NCBI GenBank assembly: GCA_947483545.1
Contig: CANKNP010000290.1
Coordinates: 1-6,631, forward strand
Source: Deltaproteobacteria bacterium
GTDB lineage: Bacteria > Myxococcota > UBA796 > SXON01
DNA length: 6,631 nt
Reading direction: 5' to 3'
Shown: piece after piece, positions 6,207-6,631 of the stretch
Layout of the letters: each line of letters starts with the position of its first letter
Position numbering within the stretch: the first letter of the stretch is position 1
Notes under the pieces: model-generated
Told to the model about the DNA's origin: nothing
The model's input: only the letters and a program-made list of their open reading frames with translations
Database searches by the model: none
Program-made: the position numbers and the translations under genes

Positions 6207-6492
6207 GGAAAGCGGAAGGTCTAACGGCGGGCCAGCCCGGGCGCGGGTAGCGAGCCAACAGCCCATCGGCTAACGGCCGGACCGTGACCCGTCGGCGATC
6301 CAAGCCGGAGCCGCTGCCGCCGCCGCTTTCGACCCGACGGTGGAGCGCCTGCCGACGGGCCGGGTGGGCCGATCCCCTTGGGCCGATCCAGTGCGAGAAG
6401 GGTGCGCCACATGGTCGGGCCCGGTCGCGGGCACGTAGGACGAGCAGCGTTCGGCGTTTCTCCCTTCCGAGGGGACCCGCGCTCCCCGCGAC
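6207..6492. other. non-coding stretch upstream of the small membrane gene
   Basis: No reading frame here looks like protein; the open frames are Arg/Pro/Gly-rich translations expected from GC-rich DNA. CTAACGGC occurs twice in direct orientation (6221-6228 and 6270-6277), in the leader region of the minus-strand gene. TGGGCCGATCC occurs twice at a 14-base step (6365-6375 and 6379-6389). CCCGTCGGC (6288-6296) is the inverse of GCCGACGGG (6351-6359). Any of these could be an operator-like site, but all are short enough to be chance at this base composition. Confidence 0.5.
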
Positions 6493-6508
6493 GAGAAGTA
6501 CGCTTCTC
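6493..6508. repeat. short hairpin flanking the repeat pair
   Basis: GAGAAG (6493-6498), loop TACG, CTTCTC (6503-6508): a perfect six-base stem with a tetraloop. Its arm sequence resembles the GGGAGAAGG arm of the neighbouring repeats, so it may be a decayed fragment of the same element. Confidence 0.5.
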
Positions 6509-6509
6509 C

Positions 6510-6559
6510 CCTTCTCCCCCCGGGAGAAGGTGGCGCCGTCTTCGGCGCCGGATGAGGGC
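6510..6559 (+). repeat. structured intergenic repeat, copy 1
   Basis: Order of parts: CCTTCTCCC (6510-6518), loop CCC, GGGAGAAGG (6522-6530); a single T; GGCGCCG (6532-6538), loop TCTT, CGGCGCC (6543-6549); then the tail GGATGAGGGC (6550-6559). Both stems are perfect. The same order occurs in copy 2 on the opposite strand. No T run follows, so it does not look like an intrinsic terminator. I recall broadly similar CCTTCTCCC/GGATGAGGG intergenic repeats from other GC-rich genomes but cannot assign this one to a catalogued family. Confidence 0.8.
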
Positions 6560-6578
6560 TCCCCGCGGATGTTGAGCG

Positions 6579-6631
6579 GCCCTCATCCGCCCGCGAGTAC
6601 ACGGGCACCTTCTCCCGCAAGCGGGAGAAGG
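6579..6631 (-). repeat. structured intergenic repeat, copy 2 (inverted)
   Basis: Read on the minus strand: CCTTCTCCCGC (6631-6621), loop TT, GCGGGAGAAGG (6618-6608); a T; GCCCG (6606-6602), an eight-base loop, CGGGC (6593-6589); then the tail GGATGAGGGC (6588-6579). The outer stem (11 pairs) and tail match copy 1. The inner stem has a different sequence but still pairs. The two tails face each other across a 19-base spacer (6560-6578). The element reaches the last base of the window and may continue beyond it. Confidence 0.8.

Noticed and set aside
6395..6408. GAGAAGGGTGCGCC as a third copy of the structured repeat
   Set aside because: It resembles the join between the two stems of copy 1, but neither the 5' arm nor the GGATGAGGGC tail is present, so at most it is a fragment.
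6221..6620. Minus- and plus-strand open frames in the right-hand non-coding region
   Set aside because: They run through the hairpin repeats and show only Arg/Pro/Ser-rich translations with no motif or membrane pattern.
6493..6631. CRISPR array
   Set aside because: There are only two units, they are inverted relative to each other, and each is a self-folding element rather than a direct repeat with spacers.

Overview
The window is about 70% GC or higher by eye and comes from a Gram-negative bacterium: it encodes an OmpA-domain lipoprotein and several exported or membrane-anchored envelope proteins. A high-GC Myxococcota-like (former Deltaproteobacteria) genome or metagenome bin fits the style of the proteins, but no marker gene settles the taxonomy.

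Layout. Left edge, minus strand: a two-gene unit. An exported beta-propeller-like protein (260-994) overlaps by GTGA the start of a GT-C (PMT/ArnT-like) membrane glycosyltransferase that runs off the window at base 1. Divergent from it, plus strand: a membrane-anchored alkaline-phosphatase/sulfatase-superfamily enzyme (1096-2808), again overlapping by GTGA the start of a polytopic membrane protein (from 2805) that ends in the beginning of an SGNH/GDSL hydrolase domain. At about 4345-4370 that domain stops abruptly after its second conserved block. It abuts, head-on, the 5' part of a second GT-C glycosyltransferase read on the minus strand from 4982. Both genes have lost their 3' parts at the same point, so this is a deletion or rearrangement junction, or an assembly chimera. 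The start codon of the minus gene shares the tetramer CATG with the start codon of the next plus gene, an OmpA-type peptidoglycan-binding lipoprotein (4981-5832). Six bases after it, convergent, lies a small multi-pass membrane protein (5839-6198, minus). The right end (6199-6631) has no convincing gene. Its last 120 bases hold two copies of a structured repeat in inverted orientation.

Taken together the genes look like a cell-surface glycan or glycolipid decoration locus: two polyprenyl-phosphate-sugar-type transferases, one phospho- or sulfo-transferase/hydrolase-fold enzyme and one SGNH esterase/acyl-hydrolase-type membrane protein. The OmpA lipoprotein is probably a general envelope component. 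The shared function is inferred from family membership and neighbourhood. The most notable points are the double-truncation junction, the atypical active site of the sulfatase-fold enzyme (Cys and Thr where Asp and formylglycine-Cys/Ser are usual), and the repeat pair whose variable stem changes sequence but keeps its pairing.
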